64,000 bases of DNA, taken from NCBI GenBank assembly GCA_001596155.1, contig CP014771.1:744001-808000 (forward strand), read 5' to 3'. The first letter of the stretch is position 1. Each line of letters begins with the position of its first letter. Below the pieces are notes generated by a model. The model did not search any database. It was not told where the DNA came from and saw only the letters and a program-made list of their open reading frames with translations. Shown in pieces: positions 51,901 through 62,068 of the stretch. Made by a program: the position numbers and the translations under genes. This stretch comes from Hymenobacter psoromatis (GTDB lineage: Bacteria; Bacteroidota; Bacteroidia; Cytophagales; Hymenobacteraceae).

Positions 51901-54571
51901 CACCGTGAGACTGGTAACGGCCCCTTGCTCCTGATTTCAATTCCACCTGGTCCGATTGAAGCTCTGTGGCTGGAGGCAATGGGTCTGCTCAATGATGCTA
52001 TTTCAATTCCACCTGGTCCGATTGAAGCAACCCAGTGGCGTAGCGAGGTGAGGGTAGGTAGCTAATTTCAATTCCACCTGGTCCGATTGAAGCGGCAAGA
52101 ATGAGCGCGGCCACAACACCGTCGAAAAATTTCAATTCCACCTGGTCCGATTGAAGCGCTCGGCGGATTGCGGGGATTGGGGTAGGGGATACATATTTCA
52201 ATTCCACCTGGTCCGATTGAAGCGGGGTCGCCCGTGCCGTTGCCGGTTATCTCAATGGTATTTCAATTCCACCTGGTCCGATTGAAGCGAATTACAAAAG
52301 TCTCGCGGCGCAACCTACAATATTATTTCAATTCCACCTGGTCCGATTGAAGCGGCGAGGCCAGCAACGTTTTCACCAACAATCCAACGATTTCAATTCC
52401 ACCTGGTCCGATTGAAGCCGTGAAACGCTCCTCTTCGTCCATTGCGCTCCAACCAATTTCAATTCCACCTGGTCCGATTGAAGCAAAAAATGCTTATTAC
52501 TGTATTTCAGCAACTTAGAAATTTCAATTCCACCTGGTCCGATTGAAGCTTAAGACGCCAAGGACGCGAGGAAGTGTTCACGCGACATTTCAATTCCACC
52601 TGGTCCGATTGAAGCGGGGTCGTCTCAATTGCGCAACTGGTTGGCCTGCGCTATTTCAATTCCACCTGGTCCGATTGAAGCTAGTCGTGTGTCGGGTTGC
52701 CCCCCGTCCAGTAATACGATTTCAATTCCACCTGGTCCGATTGAAGCCCTACGTTGCGCACGTGCGCTGTGGTTACCTCGTCGTATTTCAATTCCACCTG
52801 GTCCGATTGAAGCGGCGGTGCTGGTTCCATTTTACGAGAAGGTAACCCTATTTCAATTCCACCTGGTCCGATTGAAGCAACAACATGGCAAATTTCTCGA
52901 ATTATGGCCCTTCGATTTCAATTCCACCTGGTCCGATTGAAGCCAAGACCAGTAATTTCTACGACCCCACGCAGCCCGAAATTTCAATTCCACCTGGTCC
53001 GATTGAAGCGCAATTGCAACAGGTGGAAGCCTTTCAAGCCCTGTATTTCAATTCCACCTGGTCCGATTGAAGCAGCATAGCTGCGCCCAAAAGTCGGCCA
53101 GCGTCAACTATTTCAATTCCACCTGGTCCGATTGAAGCGCCGGGTTGCCAGTATAGCAGTAGGGGCCAACACTATTTCAATTCCACCTGGTCCGATTGAA
53201 GCGCCATCAGCAACAGCGTTGCAAGAAGCATACTGAGCGGATTTCAATTCCACCTGGTCCGATTGAAGCAACAAGCTGCGCCTCACCGACATGCTGGCCT
53301 TCGTGATTTCAATTCCACCTGGTCCGATTGAAGCCGCCGCCCCTCGGCGCTACTGATTCGACCACTACGCTATTTCAATTCCACCTGGTCCGATTGAAGC
53401 CGGCGGCGTGGGCTTCGGGGTTGAGAGGTTCCATATATTTCAATTCCACCTGGTCCGATTGAAGCGCGTTGGAGTGACTCCTGTGCAACATTTTTTAGCC
53501 TATTTCAATTCCACCTGGTCCGATTGAAGCGACGCCGACCCTGGCCAGCGCGGTGATGCCTTTGATATTTCAATTCCACCTGGTCCGATTGAAGCTCTGG
53601 AGGCGGTGCAGATTGTCCACCCAGCGCTCCAATTTCAATTCCACCTGGTCCGATTGAAGCCTCCAGCACCGTGCGCAGGTAGAGCATCGGCACCACATTT
53701 CAATTCCACCTGGTCCGATTGAAGCGCGCGAAACGGGCACCATCGCCGGGCTGGCGTAGTCATTTCAATTCCACCTGGTCCGATTGAAGCCTGGCACCGT
53801 AATAATCCACTGCTTCGGCGCTGGCCAATTTCAATTCCACCTGGTCCGATTGAAGCCAAGTATTCCCTTGGTGCCGACCGCTTTGCCACGATATTTCAAT
53901 TCCACCTGGTCCGATTGAAGCCGTAGCCCGTTAGCACCGCTTCGCGCAGCGCCTGCGAATTTCAATTCCACCTGGTCCGATTGAAGCCGCGTGGGCGCCA
54001 GGCTCACGAGGGGGCTGAATGCCATTTCAATTCCACCTGGTCCGATTGAAGCTCGTTGAGGCCCGTAAAGAGTCGCGCTAGCACGGTGATTTCAATTCCA
54101 CCTGGTCCGATTGAAGCCGGCAATGGTACCCTGCTTGGCCTTCTCCGCTTCCTATTTCAATTCCACCTGGTCCGATTGAAGCCAGGCTCTTGGCCTGCGC
54201 CAAGGTATCGAGTGTCATATTTCAATTCCACCTGGTCCGATTGAAGCAGCGCCTGCTGGCTGGCCTGGTCCGTGCGGTTCTTATTTCAATTCCACCTGGT
54301 CCGATTGAAGCGGGGTAGGACTCATGGGCGACGAACGGGTTTGCGCTATTTCAATTCCACCTGGTCCGATTGAAGCACCGCGTCGTCGATGGTCTGGGTA
54401 TCGAGGTGCAGCATTTCAATTCCACCTGGTCCGATTGAAGCTTGCCGAACTCGATGGCCTTGAAAATTAGCTCCAGCATTTCAATTCCACCTGGTCCGAT
54501 TGAAGCGTAAGCCTGCTCGTGGTGGCTACCATGATATGCCGTATTTCAATTCCACCTGGTCCGATTGAAGC
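45936..54571 (-). CRISPR. CRISPR array, 133 intact repeats
   Basis: The 29-bp repeat reads on the plus strand ATTTCAATTCCACCT then GGTCCGATTGAAGC. I counted 133 identical copies and 132 spacers of 35-38 bp. Orientation is inferred as minus (leader at the cas2 side). The alaS side has a degenerate repeat and no room for a leader, and in duplicated spacers the variable end is the plus-strand 5' end, expected to be PAM-distal in that orientation. Against this, the plus-strand repeat end ATTGAAGC looks like a classic type I-B crRNA handle; the other strand ends ATTGAAAT. Confidence 0.97.
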
Positions 54572-54773
54572 CCGCCAAATTCAGCGCAATTATACGCGCT
54601 AGCGCTTGGGAAACGCTTGTTTTAGGTCCTCAAAAAACTTCGTAAGTCGTCGGTGGCAGATAGTAAGATTTACCCTGGTGATAGACGACCTTGTGAATCA
54701 GCTGGTTAAGTTCCTGTGTGGCTGTTGGGGACGGTAAAGGCCGCGTTAGTTAACCGGCCGACGACAAGCGGAC
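54572..54773 (-). promoter_or_regulatory. Candidate CRISPR leader
   Basis: 202 bp between the last intact repeat and cas2, less GC-rich than the genes and without an ORF. No clear TAnnTTTG box is visible on the minus strand. Assigned as leader from its position next to the adaptation genes. Confidence 0.5.
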
Positions 54774-55037
54774 CTACAGAATGGTATCCAGCGGGCTGCG
54801 CTCGCGGCCTACCACCTGCTTTTCCAGCCACTGCTGCGTGCGGCTTTTGAAGAGGATAACGCTGTCTTCATCCTCCTTGAGAATGGTGCGCGCTTTGGCC
54901 AGCAGCTCCGCCAGCTTCACCTCGCTGATTTCGCCTTCAAAAACTGAGTTTTGAATCCAGTGCAGGTAGCGGCGACAGAGTTTGAGCATCCGGCCCACGC
55001 GCTGCTGCTTCATATCGTAAACGAGAATAACGTACAT
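54774..55037 (-). CDS. cas2: CRISPR-associated Cas2
   Basis: 87 residues from the ATG at 55037 (MYVILVYDMKQQRVGRMLKL). Ferredoxin-like fold with the conserved Asp8 and NSVFEGEISEVKLAELLAKA, DSVILFKSRTQQWLEKQVVG. With Cas1 it forms the spacer-integration complex. It is the last gene before the leader and the array. Confidence 0.95.
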   Translation of the reverse strand: MYVILVYDMKQQRVGRMLKLCRRYLHWIQNSVFEGEISEVKLAELLAKARTILKEDEDSVILFKSRTQQWLEKQVVGRERSPLDTIL

Positions 55038-55063
55038 GGTGAGGAGGGGGGTAGGAGCCGGGC

Positions 55064-56074
55064 CTACCACCAGGCTTTAAAGGGTTGATATTCTTCCATT
55101 GCCAGCAGGTGCTTGGTCAGCTTGTAGCATTCCAGCTTGATGAGGTGCTGGTAGCTGACGGTGCGGTTGAGGCGGCGGTGCTGAATGGTTTCCTTCAGGC
55201 GCTCCTCAAACACGCGCACAAAAGTTTTGCGGCCGGTTTCCTTGAGCAGGCAGCCATCCAGCTCGCGCACGAAGTCGCGGGGCTGAATCTCCTTTTTATT
55301 GAGCAGCCGGAAAATGGTGCGGTCCACGAGCAGGGGCTTGAAAATCTCGGCCAGGTCCAGCGCCAGCGAGAAGCGGCGGCTGCCCGGCTCGTGCAAAAAC
55401 GAGATAGTCGGGTTGAGCTGGGTGTGGTAAATCTGCGAGAGGCAGGCCGCGTAGCAGAGCATATTGCCGAAGCTGAGCAGCGCGTTCAGCTCGTTCTGGG
55501 GCGGCTGGGTGCTGCGCTTATCAAACGTGAAGCCCGGCACGCGCACCAGCTGCTCGAAGCAGCGGTAGTACGTCTGCCGGATGTTGCCCTCGTAGCCCAT
55601 TATTTCGGTGATGGTCGTGGTGTGGGGTAGGGCGGCCACGTACAGCTCGATTTGCGCGATTTCCTCGGCCACTACCCGGCCCCGGCTCTGGTAGTAGCGC
55701 AGGTTTTTGAGCAGGTTAAACGCCGCCCCCTCCACCAGCTTGCGGGCTAGCACTAGGCGCTTCGGCAGACTGACGTAGTGGCCCGTCTGGGCCACTTGCA
55801 GGCGACCGGCCAGCAGGTATTCCTTGGCCATAAACGAGCCCGTGTAGTGCTCGTAATAGTCAAAGAAATGCACCGATACACCGTGCTTGCCCAGGAAATT
55901 GTACAGTGCTGAGTTGGCATCGAGCGAGCCGAATACGTAGAGGTCGGCCACGTCCTCGATGGGTAGGAAACGGGTCTGGCCCTCGGCCCCGGCCTCGTCG
56001 TAGGCCGTGTATTTAAGGGTGTTGTCCTGGCGCGAGAGCCGGCCGGGATTAAAGAGGTAGTAAGTTTTCTTCAC
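55064..56074 (-). CDS. cas1: CRISPR-associated Cas1 integrase
   Basis: 336 residues from a GTG at 56074 giving VKKTYYLFNPGRLSRQDNTL; the upstream open frame is not protein-like. The metal ligands are visible: Glu in QNELNALLSFGNMLCY, His in ISFLHEPGSRRFSLALDLAE, and the Asp of that block. The N-terminal beta region includes VADLYVFGSLDANSALYNFL and GVSVHFFDYYEHYTGSF, as in type I-B Cas1. It ends 26 bp before cas2. Confidence 0.96.
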   Translation of the reverse strand: MKKTYYLFNPGRLSRQDNTLKYTAYDEAGAEGQTRFLPIEDVADLYVFGSLDANSALYNFLGKHGVSVHFFDYYEHYTGSFMAKEYLLAGRLQVAQTGHYVSLPKRLVLARKLVEGAAFNLLKNLRYYQSRGRVVAEEIAQIELYVAALPHTTTITEIMGYEGNIRQTYYRCFEQLVRVPGFTFDKRSTQPPQNELNALLSFGNMLCYAACLSQIYHTQLNPTISFLHEPGSRRFSLALDLAEIFKPLLVDRTIFRLLNKKEIQPRDFVRELDGCLLKETGRKTFVRVFEERLKETIQHRRLNRTVSYQHLIKLECYKLTKHLLAMEEYQPFKAWW

Positions 56075-56157
56075 CGCGGATTGAAAATGATTTAACGGAT
56101 TTAGCTTCGCCGGCCTTCGGTTCGCCGCTGCGCGAACTGGCTGGGGAGCGGAGGGAA

Positions 56158-56661
56158 TTACTCGCCCGAGTAGCAAAAGTCGTAGTAGCTGCAATTCTTG
56201 CAGAAGGGCTTATTGATGACGGGTGGGCACGTCTCCTGCGCCACCAACTGCTCAATGGCTACTTCCCACTCGGCGATGGCCGCCCGGTCGGCGTCCGTCA
56301 GCCCCACTTTCTCCACGCGCCTGATTTTGGGGTATTCCAGCAGCCCGGTGGGCTCCACCACGCCGTGGCGCTCCAGCGTCAGCAGGTAGAACTGGAGCTG
56401 GGCCACGCTGGCGGCTTCCAGCTTGTTGCTACGTTTTATCTCGTGGACCACCCGCGCCACGGGGTCGTAAAAATCAATCTTGATGCCTTCAATCTGGATT
56501 TCGCGGTAGCGCTGCGCCCGCTGCGGGTAGGCCGTTTGGTGCAACAGGGTGCCGTCGGCCACGTTCTCGTGGGTCTGCTGAAAGCTGATGCCGTGGTGAA
56601 ACAGCCACAGTTTGCGGTGGCAGATGTGGTAGTAGTTGACGTGCTTGCCGGTGATGCGCAT
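56158..56661 (-). CDS. cas4: CRISPR-associated Cas4 nuclease
   Basis: 167 residues. RecB-type core with Asp in IKIDFYDPVARVVHEIKRSN (D...ExK) and QLQFYLLTLERHGVVEP. Four Cys for an Fe-S cluster: YYHICHRKLW and FCKNCSYYDFC. Cas4 trims prespacers and selects the PAM end. It is separated from cas7 by a hairpin and from cas1 by 83 bp. Confidence 0.94.
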   Translation of the reverse strand: MRITGKHVNYYHICHRKLWLFHHGISFQQTHENVADGTLLHQTAYPQRAQRYREIQIEGIKIDFYDPVARVVHEIKRSNKLEAASVAQLQFYLLTLERHGVVEPTGLLEYPKIRRVEKVGLTDADRAAIAEWEVAIEQLVAQETCPPVINKPFCKNCSYYDFCYSGE

Positions 56662-56690
56662 GAGATTAGTCAGAAATGACGTAACAGCAA

Positions 56691-56722
56691 AAGCGGGCTG
56701 CCTTTGGAGAGGCAGCCCGCTT
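56691..56722 (-). terminator. Hairpin between cas7 and cas4
   Basis: AAGCGGGCTGCCT, CTCCAA, AGGCAGCCCGCTT on the minus strand, followed by TTGCTG. A perfect 13-bp stem with a short T-rich tail may reduce read-through from the interference genes into cas4-cas1-cas2. Confidence 0.65.
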
Positions 56723-56726
56723 GTTA

Positions 56727-57812
56727 TCAGGCCGGTACCTGCTGGTTTTCATAATCGAAAGCTCGCAGGCGCTCAATAAGGTCTTGCTCGGCTTGTTCCA
56801 GCGCATTCACGCTACCGTATTCGCCCGGCACATAGCCAGCGGCGGTAACGGCCACGTACAGATTAGCCCCCGCACTTTTGTCCAGAATTGGCTTGGCGGC
56901 CGGCCGCTCGGTTTCTTCCTTCAGCTGCCCCCGAATAGCCCCGGCCAAGTGGTTGGCATTGTCGCTGATGGCCACGGCCAGCGTCTCCATCAAGCTGAAG
57001 GTGCGGGCCTGGTTGCTGGTTATGCGCCAATTTAGCAGAGCGTGGGCCAGGGCTGGAATGTACCGCTCGCGCTGTGCGCGGGGAGCCAGCAGGCAGGGGC
57101 CGAATACGTTGCTGGTTTCCAGCCAGCCCTGTTCCCGAAGGCTGATAATTTTGCTGGGGTGAAGTTCGGGCTCCTGCGTATTGGTGGACACGCAAAACAG
57201 CGTCCGCAAATCCACGCACACGTCGTACACGAACAGCCCCGAAGCGCGGGTCTGGCCCGGAATCCACTTCCGGTTGGGCAGGGTGCGGTTGGTTTTGGTG
57301 AGCAGGTCGCTCAGTTCTTCGGCCGATAGTTCTACCCCCTTCTCATCGCGCACCCGCACCGGGTGGTGCGCCGGGTGCGAGGTGCGGTCAAACGACAGGT
57401 TTTCTTCCTGCCGCTCCAGGCCACCCAGCAACGGGTGCAACGGCCGCATGGCCGAGATGGACAGCGGACTACGCCGCTTTATAGTAATCTCGCCGGTTTC
57501 GGCCCGCATGTAGCCGCCCACCAGTTGGTCCACGTGCGCCGGGTCGCAGGGGGACCACGGTTCCTTCTGCTCAAATTGCACGTCTTCGGGCTTCTTACCC
57601 TTTTTTACTTGCCAGTTGAAGGTAATGGGAGCCGGCAGCACGTTCAGCTCAGTCGTCAGCGCGTCCAGCACGCTGCGCTTCACCTGTTGGCCGCTCGAGT
57701 ACGCCTGGTCGGTGCCAAACTGCGGGTCGCGGTAGTATTTCTGGCCGTCCTGCACCGAGAAAACGGTGTGCTCGGCGTGGCGCAGGCCACGCAAATAGAT
57801 GTAGGGTTTCAT
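56727..57812 (-). CDS. cas7: CRISPR-associated Cas7 backbone subunit (Cst2/DevR-like)
   Basis: 361 residues: YIYLRGLRHAEHTVFSVQDG, then GTDQAYSSGQQVKRSVLDAL (the GQ-KR block of Cas7 proteins), IKRRSPLSISAMRPLHPLLG and a C-terminal RRM-type part with GYVPGEYGSVNALEQAEQDL. Cas7 copies line the crRNA in Cascade. The subfamily is tentative; type I-B Cst2/DevR is the closest match I can name. Confidence 0.8.
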   Translation of the reverse strand: MKPYIYLRGLRHAEHTVFSVQDGQKYYRDPQFGTDQAYSSGQQVKRSVLDALTTELNVLPAPITFNWQVKKGKKPEDVQFEQKEPWSPCDPAHVDQLVGGYMRAETGEITIKRRSPLSISAMRPLHPLLGGLERQEENLSFDRTSHPAHHPVRVRDEKGVELSAEELSDLLTKTNRTLPNRKWIPGQTRASGLFVYDVCVDLRTLFCVSTNTQEPELHPSKIISLREQGWLETSNVFGPCLLAPRAQRERYIPALAHALLNWRITSNQARTFSLMETLAVAISDNANHLAGAIRGQLKEETERPAAKPILDKSAGANLYVAVTAAGYVPGEYGSVNALEQAEQDLIERLRAFDYENQQVPA

Positions 57813-57821
57813 GCGAAAAAA

Positions 57822-59207
57822 TTAAGCGGGTGAGATTTCAGAAGAAGTCGTTGCTTCCGCGCCACTTTGCCGGGCCACGTAGCGAAAGCGGGTCAGAATG
57901 ATGAACAGGGGAAAATTATCCACCGGCATGAGCAAGGCCCGCCGCACCACGTCATCGAAAACTGAGCGGTAGGGTTCTTGCGCTTTTACCTCTTTCAGCA
58001 GCTCGGTGAGCTTCTCGAAGAAGGCGGGCCGGTGCTTGACAAAAACCTGCTCCAACTGCTGGCTGGTGGTGGTTTTGCCCCGCTTGCCGTCGCGGGATTC
58101 CTCCCGCTGGCGGTCAGTAAATGCGTGCAGGGTAGCCGCCAGTTGGTCGGCTGCGTCGTAGAGTTCTTGGTTGTTGAGCATGGCAATTATCCAGATTTGG
58201 TAAAAGGCAAATTGAATGGCGGACTCTTCGGTCTTGGCAGTCAGGGCTTTAGGCTTGCCCTGCGGGCCGGTCAGGTACTCGCGTAGCTTGGCCGGTTCAA
58301 TGGCCGCCAAGCCAATGGCCCCCTGCTGGCAGGCCCGGCCGAAACTGAATTGCGTGGTGTAGAGCCGGAGCAGTTGGTCTTCCCCCGCACTCTGCAAGTT
58401 TGTTGGAAATAGAAACAGCTTGTCGTGCAGGTCACGCACTTTGTTGATGGCTCCCAGCCGCAACGGCACGAAACCGATGGTGCGGTTGGTTTGCGCCAGG
58501 CTATACACGTAAGCCATTAGGGTTTGCGCAGGGTACTGCCGGGCCAGCGCAAACAGCACCTGCACCCATTCCCGCGTTGGCATCGACAGCGTGCCGGCCG
58601 TATCGGTTAGCTTGATGTCCAACTCATCCAGCGGATAATCCGGGTCGAACTGCTCCCCGAACGCATGGGCCAGCCACTGCCCGTTCCAGGTATCAATCTG
58701 GTTGCCTTTCAGGGTTGGCCGCTCGTTCAGAAACTGTCGGTAGTGCGCCCAGCCTTCGTAGAGCGTCCAGAGTACGTCGTCCTGGTCGAGCAGCAGCGAG
58801 AGGCCGCCGCTCACGCCCACGCCCAGCGCCCCGCCAATCCACGAGCAGTAAATTTCGTCGCCGCTCACTACCGGCCCCACGTTCGATACTTGCCCCGACG
58901 TAGTGCCCTCGACCCCGGCCGCCGGGAAGCCAATCACGAAGCTGGCATCGGGGGCTACCGTTTCAATGTTGCGGTGCAGCTTGGCGAGCCGGATTTCGGC
59001 CGCGCTGGGTCCGCCGGGCACTAAGTCGCCCTTCGCCACGGCTTGCGCAAACGGCGAATTGGGCACCCATTGCAGGTACTTGGACGGCTCGAAAAACAGC
59101 GGGTACAACTGCTGCTCAAAAAACTGCCGGGCCGTGAGTTGGCTGTCAGTAGGCTGGCGCTGGTTATAGAGGGCCAGCAGGCGCTGGCCAATGTAGCTCG
59201 TGTACAT
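57822..59207 (-). CDS. Putative Cascade large subunit (Cas8), family not recognised
   Basis: 461 residues between cas3 (2-bp gap) and cas7 (9-bp gap), the expected place for Cas8. I recognise no Cas8 subfamily: the Cys-rich zinc finger of Cst1 is absent and Csh1 motifs are not seen. Visible blocks: TARQFFEQQLYPLFFEPSKY, VIGFPAAGVEGTTSGQVSNV, IYCSWIGGALGVGVSGGLSL, LYEGWAHYRQFLNERPTLKG. Inferred to bind PAM and the crRNA handle, on position alone. Confidence 0.6.
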   Translation of the reverse strand: MYTSYIGQRLLALYNQRQPTDSQLTARQFFEQQLYPLFFEPSKYLQWVPNSPFAQAVAKGDLVPGGPSAAEIRLAKLHRNIETVAPDASFVIGFPAAGVEGTTSGQVSNVGPVVSGDEIYCSWIGGALGVGVSGGLSLLLDQDDVLWTLYEGWAHYRQFLNERPTLKGNQIDTWNGQWLAHAFGEQFDPDYPLDELDIKLTDTAGTLSMPTREWVQVLFALARQYPAQTLMAYVYSLAQTNRTIGFVPLRLGAINKVRDLHDKLFLFPTNLQSAGEDQLLRLYTTQFSFGRACQQGAIGLAAIEPAKLREYLTGPQGKPKALTAKTEESAIQFAFYQIWIIAMLNNQELYDAADQLAATLHAFTDRQREESRDGKRGKTTTSQQLEQVFVKHRPAFFEKLTELLKEVKAQEPYRSVFDDVVRRALLMPVDNFPLFIILTRFRYVARQSGAEATTSSEISPA

Positions 59208-59209
59208 GA

Positions 59210-61393
59210 CTAATTCTCCAGAAAAATATCGTACTCGTCAAACAGCAGCCCCAGCTCCTGGTAGTCTTTGTTACCGGGTATCACGAAGGGCAATGCGCCG
59301 ATTTCCAGCCGCTCGTATTTGCCTAGGTGCGGGCGCATACTGCGCCAGCTCACCGGAATCTCTAGCTGCACCCGCTCTTGCCAGGGCGTTTCCTTCGCTA
59401 GGTATTTTTCGCGGTCGGCGGTCAGGATGCAGGCCGACGACTCAATTTCCAGCGCGTCCACCAGCACCGAGCGGGTGTTGTTGCACAGTTCGCGCAGCTT
59501 GCACCGCGCCCCGTCCCAGATAACATGCGTGCTGATGCTGGAAATTTGCAGCTCCGGGTACACTACGTCGATTTTCTGCTGCAATTCCTGCTCGTGCAGC
59601 ACCGCGCCGTGGTCGGGCAATTGGGCAAAGCTGGCCTTGATAATTTCCGCCTTGTAGGGCAAATAGCTGGGGCCGGGAGCTAACACGTGCACCGGCTTAA
59701 ACTTGCCGATGGTGTCCTTTGTCCGCCGCCGGTTCACGCGCCCGAAGCGCTGCACCAGCGCGTCAAGCGGGGCCGCTTCCGTAATCATGCGGTCGAAGCT
59801 GATATCCAGGCTTACTTCCACCACCTGCGTTGATACCACCAGGCAGGGGCCGGGCACGTCAGAGTTGTTGAACTCGTTTTCCAGGCGGTGTTCCCGGCCG
59901 GCCCGGTCGCCGCGCTTGAAGCGGCTGTGCAACAGTAGGCGATTCACCACTTTCGGGAACAACTCGCGCAGCCGCTGGTACTGCTGCTGCGCCCCGAACA
60001 CCGTGTTGCAGATAACCAGCACTTTTTCGCCATTCGCAAACGCCTGGGTTAGAATAGCATCTGGCGCGCTGGGCCAGCCGGCTGGGTTGTCCGCTTCGCG
60101 CTCAATTTTATACACTTGGTGGCGGTCGAAACTGGCCACCACGGCCGGCGCTAGTTGCACTTCCGCTACTTCAGGGGGGCCACCGAGGCGGCGCAACAGC
60201 TCCGCGTAAAGCGTGGTTGGCATCGTCGCCGTGCCGATGTGCAGCCGGCAATCGAGGCGGCGCAACGCATCCACGATTTCCAGTACCATTGCCTGGGCCT
60301 GTGCCGAGTAGGTATGCACTTCATCCAGGATAATATCGGCCCCGCGCACGTCCAGCATCACGGCCTCGTAGCCGGGTGTGCCAAATACGATGGCCGCCAA
60401 CTGGTGCGGGGTCAGCACCTTGACCGAAGCGCCCACCAGCGGCTGCAACAATTCTTCCACCTTGCCTGGGCTTTCCACCAGTTGCGAAGTGGCGTGCAGC
60501 AGCCGCACCGAGCCGCCAAACGGTGCTTCCTGGTCAGCTTTGCGCAGCCGCTGAAACATGGCATTTATGGAAGCCTGAAACGGCAGGGTATAAAATACCC
60601 GCCCCCGGCAGCGGCGCAGCAGATAATCCGTTTTGCCCGCGCCCGTCGAAGCCACGACCAGCGTATGCCGTTGCGGCTGGTCGGCGGCCAATAAAGAGAG
60701 TGGATATAAGTCGTTTTTGCGGTTGCCGAAGTAGCTCAGATTCGGAGCCTTAAACAGGTCTTTCAACTCTGCGGCCGCGTCGTGTTGCAGGGCCGAGGCA
60801 AAATGGTCGGCGGCCATCAGCAGGCCGCGTTCAGCCGACCAGCCTTTGCGCTTCGCCGCGCAGTGCACCACGGCAAATTGCAGGGCTTCGGCGGCTTCGC
60901 CGCGGTCAATGGGGCGGGTAGTAATCCCCAATTCCTCCAACACCGCCAACGCCAGGGGCGACCACGTTTCCCAGTCCGCCAGGTGGTCGGCTGCCCACGT
61001 CCGGCTGCGCCCCTCCAGGTCCAGGATGCCTTTGCCAAACATATCGGCGGGCTGCTGCATCGGCTTGTGGTGTGCCACCACCATATCCACCACGGCCGGC
61101 CAGTCGGCACGGGGTAGCAGGGGCAAAAACCCGAGCGACGATAGCTCGTGCCGATGCAGAATCTGGTTCGGGTCAGGGGGAGGCTTTTTTCCCATTGTCA
61201 GCTTCTTTTGGAAAGCCGGGTGCGCTTTGCCGAGGTCGTGCATAGCAGCTCCTAACACTGCCAGCCGCTCATCGCCCTGGGTCGCGTTCGCAATGGCTGC
61301 TACCACTTCCATCACGTGCCAGGTATGGTCGCGCAAGCTGAGCGCCCCGCCGTGGCTGGCACTCTTGGCCCAAATGATTGGAGCGCTCATCAT
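59210..61393 (-). CDS. cas3: CRISPR-associated Cas3 helicase-nuclease
   Basis: 727 residues. HD nuclease first: SLRDHTWHVMEVVAAIANAT, AAMHDLGKAHPAFQKKL, VVDMVVAHHKPM. Then an SF2 helicase: VVASTGAGKTDYLLRRC, DIILDEVHTYSAQAQAMVLE (DEVH box), HIGTATMPTTLYAEL, VVSTQVVEVSLDISFDRMIT, ALVQRFGRVNRRRT. It degrades DNA once Cascade binds. Its ATG overlaps the cas5-like stop. Confidence 0.95.
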   Translation of the reverse strand: MMSAPIIWAKSASHGGALSLRDHTWHVMEVVAAIANATQGDERLAVLGAAMHDLGKAHPAFQKKLTMGKKPPPDPNQILHRHELSSLGFLPLLPRADWPAVVDMVVAHHKPMQQPADMFGKGILDLEGRSRTWAADHLADWETWSPLALAVLEELGITTRPIDRGEAAEALQFAVVHCAAKRKGWSAERGLLMAADHFASALQHDAAAELKDLFKAPNLSYFGNRKNDLYPLSLLAADQPQRHTLVVASTGAGKTDYLLRRCRGRVFYTLPFQASINAMFQRLRKADQEAPFGGSVRLLHATSQLVESPGKVEELLQPLVGASVKVLTPHQLAAIVFGTPGYEAVMLDVRGADIILDEVHTYSAQAQAMVLEIVDALRRLDCRLHIGTATMPTTLYAELLRRLGGPPEVAEVQLAPAVVASFDRHQVYKIEREADNPAGWPSAPDAILTQAFANGEKVLVICNTVFGAQQQYQRLRELFPKVVNRLLLHSRFKRGDRAGREHRLENEFNNSDVPGPCLVVSTQVVEVSLDISFDRMITEAAPLDALVQRFGRVNRRRTKDTIGKFKPVHVLAPGPSYLPYKAEIIKASFAQLPDHGAVLHEQELQQKIDVVYPELQISSISTHVIWDGARCKLRELCNNTRSVLVDALEIESSACILTADREKYLAKETPWQERVQLEIPVSWRSMRPHLGKYERLEIGALPFVIPGNKDYQELGLLFDEYDIFLEN

Positions 61394-61953
61394 TGCAGAC
61401 CCAGCGGGCGAATCGGGTTGCCGGTGATTTCCAGGCGGCCATACATCGGAGCACCAGGCTGGGGCTTCGAGAAGCGGTTGTAGCCCACCAAAAAAGTTTC
61501 TACTCCCGGCTCCTCGACAAAGCGCAGTTCGAAGCCCGGCAGCGTGTCAAATTCCGCCTCGCTCAGTACCTGCGGCTCACCAGGCAATACGATGTCCTCG
61601 TTGCGGCACAGGCACAGGTGCTGCGTGGCCGCCGCCCGCGCCTCCGCTTCGGTGGCAAAAGTCAGGTGCAGCGTTGGACTCAGCAGCACGCCGCGCACCA
61701 GAATGGCGCGGGGCCGGGTCAGCTGCTGCTTTTTCTTCTCGTGAATCCAGCCGCGCGGGTGCGTCTGCTCCTGCTGCATACTCAGCCCGGTGTAGCTGAG
61801 CTTATGCCGCAGAATAGCCGACACGCCCAGCTTCTGCCGCATCCCTTCCATGACGGAAGGCGTGAGAAACTGCTGCGAGTAAGTTTCCCCGTCGCGCACG
61901 GCGGTCCAGGGCTTGAGGTAGCCGAAAGGGCCGGTGTAGGTTACTGTGTTCAT
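61390..61953 (-). CDS. Putative Cas5 subunit
   Basis: 187 residues from the ATG at 61953. Starts MNTVTYTGPFGYLKPWTAVR and has SQQFLTPSVMEGMRQKLGVS, HLCLCRNEDIVLPGEPQVLS, and GYNRFSKPQPGAPMYGRLEI then TGNPIRPL. The initial beta strand with TGPF, the FLTPS turn and its place beside cas3 fit Cas5, which caps the crRNA 5' handle, perhaps of the DevS/I-B kind. It lies before cas3 rather than after cas7, which is unusual. First gene of the minus-strand operon. Confidence 0.6.
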   Translation of the reverse strand: MNTVTYTGPFGYLKPWTAVRDGETYSQQFLTPSVMEGMRQKLGVSAILRHKLSYTGLSMQQEQTHPRGWIHEKKKQQLTRPRAILVRGVLLSPTLHLTFATEAEARAAATQHLCLCRNEDIVLPGEPQVLSEAEFDTLPGFELRFVEEPGVETFLVGYNRFSKPQPGAPMYGRLEITGNPIRPLGLQ

Positions 61954-62005
61954 TATCAAGACTTTTATCAATGAGGTAGGAGCGTAAATTTCATTGTGCT
62001 AGTCA

Positions 62006-62013
62006 CAAATCTA
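62006..62013 (-). promoter_or_regulatory. Candidate -7 box for the cas5-cas2 operon (TAGATTTG)
   Basis: TAnnTTTG on the minus strand about 53 bp before the cas5-like ATG. A TTG at the standard -33 spacing is missing, so the promoter may need activation or be weak. Confidence 0.35.
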
Positions 62014-62068
62014 CAACTCTGAACCATTTTATCCCCATGTAATAACAATTGGGGTATAAGAGGGGAAA

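Noticed and set aside
46295..54244. Many ORFs of 60-105 codons across the CRISPR array on both strands
   Set aside because: They translate the repeat itself (PPGPIEA, FQFHLVRLK, SIGPGGIE) in different frames; no protein is encoded.
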